Shown: in pieces, positions 60,512 through 64,000 of the stretch
Layout: every line of letters starts with the position of its first letter
How positions within the stretch are numbered: position 1 is the stretch's first letter
From: Heterotrichella gracilis
Taxonomy: Eukaryota; Sar; Xanthophyceae; Tribonematales; Xanthonemataceae
NCBI GenBank assembly: GCA_032358255.1
Contig: JAULBX010002999.1
Location: forward strand, 79,178 to 143,177
Length of the DNA stretch: 64,000 nucleotides
Direction of reading: 5' to 3'
Notes under the pieces: generated by a model
Told to the model about the DNA's origin: nothing
Databases searched by the model: none
What the model saw: the letters and a program-made list of their open reading frames with translations, nothing else
Translations under genes and position numbers: made by a program

Positions 60512-61426
60512 GGTGCCTGTTGAGCGTTCTACACCGGTCTGTTTTGGGTACAGTCCTATATGCGATGCACAGACGGTGAATGTTCGGTGTGTGTCGACGG
60601 TTTCTGGCAGTACTCAGTCAAAGAGGTGAGTTCAAATTCGAGGTTTGTTTTCCTTCTTCCTTGAAAAAGAAGGCTGTTACAGCTCTTATCAGCGGTGTGC
60701 TATAACGAGTTGCAGTTGCAGTTCCACGCCGACCCCTGCCATATCCTTTGCTTTTGTGGATAAGGGTGCCAGAAAGCCCTACCGTAGGGTTTTTTTTTCA
60801 AGCAGTTCAACCAGTGGTGAATTCATCATCCCATTAATGGACGCTTTCTCTGATCGCTCGAGTGCACTAGAATCCCCTTCAAAGCAAGCAGGTGGGCCAC
60901 TTCGTTTATTACAGCAAAATTTCCAAAATCACAACCTTCAAAAATTAAAAAGGTAGCGGGATACCGCTGCTGAAGGCGGTTGGCCCTGGCTTTCAATGGC
61001 CAAGGCTCCTCAGCCCAGGCCAATGTGCATCCAATAGCACTACAGCGGCTGCTGTCAATCCATATATACTTGCTGTTCGAAGCCAGTCCTTGTAAGCGCC
61101 TATGCCACAGTATTGAACCACCCTAACCCTACTGTTCCAGAACACCTAGCGCACACCCCCACCCTCCCCCACCACTGTCTCACAAGGGGAGCTCATGTAT
61201 CTGTCCACAGGGGAGTCACTCGCTGCGCCCGCACCGCACACCCCACACCTGGACCCCATCCCCTTCACCAACAGCCACCATGCACCACCGCCCACACGCC
61301 CCACCACCCCACCACCACCATGGGAGCCCAAAAAATTCTTCTTGTGTGAAGTCCACCCTCTGCGCCAGCATCCCCAGAATTTACCAAACCATAAACCTTA
61401 CTGCCGCCCATGTCGCTGCCACCGCC
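60512..61426. other. Intergenic region between GluRS start and COG4 end
   Basis: Holds the GluRS promoter and COG4 3' UTR. Minus-strand TGTAA signals lie at 60909-60913 (514 bases past the COG4 stop) and near 60676. Copies of the COG4 last-exon 3' end occur at about 61170-61205 and 61330-61380. No gene recognised. Confidence 0.5.
61330..61380 (-). repeat. Copy of COG4 last exon 3' part
   Basis: AAAAAATTCTTCTTGTGTGA through CTGCGCCAGCATCCCC resembles 61440-61486 (gene strand [15 protein letters not shown]). Another fragment, TCACAAGGGGAGCTCA at about 61180-61195, matches the stop-codon region. Confidence 0.7.
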
Positions 61427-64000
61427 TCACAAGGGGAGCGCAAAAATCTCGTCCTGCGTGAAGTCCACCCGCTGTGCCAGCACTGCACGCACCTCCGAGT
61501 CAGTGAGGCGCCAGTTGATGGACCCGGAGTTGTCGCCCCAAAAGTCGAGGATCTCGCCTGCAGGGGGTAGGAAGCAGGGGGTCAGCACGGATTATACTTT
61601 CACACTTGGAGGATAACCTTCACCGCGCTTGCGTGCCCTAAACGATCACGTGCCATGACCCTGTGGGGGGGGAAGGGTCGCAATAGGGTCTAGGGTTCCA
61701 CAATCGCCATGTGTGCACATGGCCATCTGTGTGAAACAAAACCATGTCCCCAATTACAAAGCTTACAGAAAAGAGAGCGATTTGAAGGGATCCCCTTCCT
61801 CACACACAGTTCGCATCCCCATCTCCATCCCCAATCCCCGCCTCCAGCAACACATGTCACCCCACCACCGCCACCCACCTGCCATCTCCAACGACAACAC
61901 CGTGGCCATCTGCGTGAGGCGAAACCATCCCACACCTGTGTGAGGCGAAACCATGCCCACAGCACTACGCACAGAATGAATACCCTCCCTTCACCGCACC
62001 CACGCCCCAACCCCACCTCCACCATCCCCGACCACCGCCACCCACCTGCCGTCTCCAAAGACAGCACCGTGGCCATCTGTGTGAGGCGCGCAAACTTGTC
62101 CCTCACGGTGCGCTGAGTCAGCTCAGACACGTGGCCCACCAGGGTGCGCGTGTCGCGATCCAGTTGCAGCCCACCTAGCTGGTTGAACCTGTGGGAAGAG
62201 AGGATTGTGTTGGTGCCTTTTCTCCCGCACCACAATTGCTTCAAGGCAGGTAACCAGCCCCCACCACCAGGCGAGTCAGGCCATCATACTTGCCCGGACA
62301 AACACCCCAGGAGGCAATACCACACCGACATCGCCCCCAGCGTGCGCTGCACCTCATGCACCAACCCACTCAACACACCCCGCTCCCCGCAACCACCACC
62401 CACCTCTTTTGCGCCATGATAGCCTCCAGGCGGGTGACCAGCGCCTCCACCACAAGGTGCGTCAGCCCATCGTAGTTGCCTGGCGTGAGTAGGGGGCGGA
62501 ACCAGGCCAGGTTGACCCCCAGGGTGCGTAGCAGCTGGTGCACCCATGTGTCCCCCGCCTCGTTCTCTGCGTATTGCCCGTCGGTGAGCTGGTAGCTGGC
62601 GCCCGCCACCTCATCCAGGATGGGCCTGCGGTGGGAGGGAGGGGGTTCAATGGCTGGGTACAGGGGTGTTCCATGGTTTATAGTCCTAAACCCCTAGACG
62701 GTAAACCCTAAGTACCGGGCAGCAGCTGGTGCACCCATGTATCCCCCGCCTCGTTCTCTACGTATTGGCCATCGGTGAGCTGGTAGCTGGCGCACGCCAC
62801 CTCGTCCAAGATGGGCCTGCGGTGGGGGGTGGGGGGTTCGCTGCCTGGGGTACAGGGTGCTTCAATGGGTCTACAAGCCCTAGTATCCTAGACCTGAACA
62901 TAACCCGTACGCGCCCCCTCCTCCCCCCACCATCATCTTACCCTTGCCCCACAAGCCCCGCCCCACCCAAGACGCGGCATGATGCCCCTGCAAAGTGCCC
63001 TCTGCGTTACAGTTACCATCACCACCACCACCCACCACCACCACCACCCACCTGAGCCGCGGCATGATGCCTGTGCACAGCTGCTCCAGCGCCCGCTGTG
63101 CAATGTGCCTGCAGTCGTTGGAGGTCTTGGCAACGTCGGACAGCACGCTGCGGATGCGCTCGCGGTCGGCGGGGGCGGGGAACAGATCACCCGACCACTC
63201 CTCGAGCTCCTGGGAGGCAAAATGAGGGCGTGGTAGGGTTTCTCTAGGGTTTTGTCAGACGTGGCAACCCCTACCAAATCTTATCACCCCTCAATCTCCT
63301 GCCGGGAGGGCATGGCATCAGGGGTTGAATGAGGTTTAGAAAGACTCTGAGTAGGGCTTGTGCAGGCTCGTCCTAGGACTTCCACCAGACACTAACGTGT
63401 GGATGAGGACTTCCCACTGACAGGATGTGTGTAGGGTTTGTTTAGAGTTTGTCCACCCCCACCTGTCGCAGCTTGAGTGCGTACGATGCGGATGTGTCTG
63501 CGTTATTGAATGCCGCCGCCAATGCCGCCACATTCCCAGCGGGTGGTACCCCCGTGCCGTCAAGCATGGCTGCAGATGCGGCCACCAACCGGCCTGCCAC
63601 ACCCTGCGCATGACGATACCACATGACATCAGCACGTGACAATATCACATGGCATCAGTACATGACATCAGCCCACTGTGGCAACGCTGAGGTGGCACAG
63701 AGCACCGCATGGCAGCTGAAGTGGCTGCCGACCGGCTCGCATGCTTTGCGCACGCCATGAAATGGCATCGGGACATGCAGTGACGCCGCATGACATCACC
63801 ACATGCTGTGGCATGGCATGACATCACCACCTGACACCCATTGGCGTGCATGACATCACACCACCATATAAGGTAACATGGTAACTACCGCCGCCAGTGG
63901 TCCATCAGCCAACCCCTGACCTTGTCCCCCCATCCCCATGCCATACACCCCACACCACCTGCAGCTTGGCAGCGCCGCCTCCAGCAACAAAAACACCCCC
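61427..64000 (-). CDS. COG4: Conserved oligomeric Golgi complex subunit 4, C-terminal part
   Basis: Subunit of the COG tether that holds retrograde vesicles at the Golgi. The visible exons are 63959-64000 (cut by the window edge), 63463-63603, 63052-63209, 62404-62625, 62046-62188 and 61427-61557. The last five give 264 residues plus stop; the N-terminal half to two thirds lies to the right. Conserved runs: [91 protein letters not shown] and [19 protein letters not shown], matching the plant COG4 end. The intron between 63604 and 63958 contains a degenerate minisatellite. Edge copies flank three exons. Confidence 0.95.
61700..61935 (-). repeat. Two copies of COG4 exon 62046-62188 3' end
   Basis: 61880-61935 repeats CCACCTGCCATCTCCAACGA through ATCTGCGTGAGGCG (gene strand [12 protein letters not shown] with donor). 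61700-61740 is a shorter, more diverged copy around GGCCATCTGTGTGA. Confidence 0.88.
62705..62840 (-). repeat. Copy of COG4 exon 62404-62625 5' half
   Basis: CAGCAGCTGGTGCACCCATG through ATGGGCCTGCGGTGGG matches 62528-62633 at high identity. It codes [20 protein letters not shown] and keeps the acceptor; the frame is intact up to the break. Confidence 0.92.
63608..63862. repeat. Degenerate CATGACATCAC minisatellite in a COG4 intron
   Basis: The motif CATGACATCAC, or one- to two-base variants of it (CACATGGCATCAG, GCATGACATCACC), recurs about ten times between 63608 and 63862 with irregular spacing. No coding function apparent. Confidence 0.7.

Overview
This is a nuclear genomic segment from a eukaryote, most likely a unicellular green alga (Chlorophyta). 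Every gene is split by many GT-AG introns, plus a few GC-AG introns. The plant-type telomere motif CCCTAAA/TTTAGGG is scattered through introns. Several genes are followed by TGTAA, the chlorophyte polyadenylation signal. A green-lineage SYP7-type SNARE and organelle-targeted enzymes also fit. The species cannot be named from the sequence. I assembled gene models by hand from protein similarity, splice sites and intron phase; coding lengths came out divisible by three for every gene modelled end to end.

Layout, left to right: importin beta (-, C-terminus cut by the window edge); a PLAA/Doa1 ubiquitin-Cdc48 cofactor (+); a SYP7-family Qc-SNARE (-); a GNAT acetyltransferase, probably organelle-targeted (-); a 34-exon nitric oxide synthase spanning about 17 kb (+); a MEMO1-family protein (-) with an intron-containing tRNA-Tyr inside one of its introns; a probably plastid RidA enamine/imine deaminase (-) divergent from ribosomal protein eL32 (+); replication factor C subunit 3 (+); an organellar glutamyl-tRNA synthetase (-); and COG4 of the Golgi tethering complex (-, N-terminus off the window). 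Most are unrelated housekeeping genes; there are no operons.

The standout gene is the nitric oxide synthase. After complete oxygenase, FMN and FAD/NADPH modules it continues in phase through four ankyrin-type repeats and ends in a globin domain with candidate distal and proximal histidines. This NOS-ankyrin-globin protein would make NO and carry a haem domain able to bind O2 or oxidise NO to nitrate.

The second standout is structural. In NOS, PLAA, GNAT, MEMO, RFC3, GluRS and COG4, exon edges (30-110 bp, with one splice site) are copied one to four times into the neighbouring intron or 3' flank, often next to short CCCTAAA-like tracts. Importin beta, SYP7, RidA and eL32 show no clear case. 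A tandem array of imperfect palindromes with CGCG-rich spacers (52.66-52.98 kb) and a tRNA-derived, SINE-like sequence lie in the 2.8 kb gap between RFC3 and GluRS.
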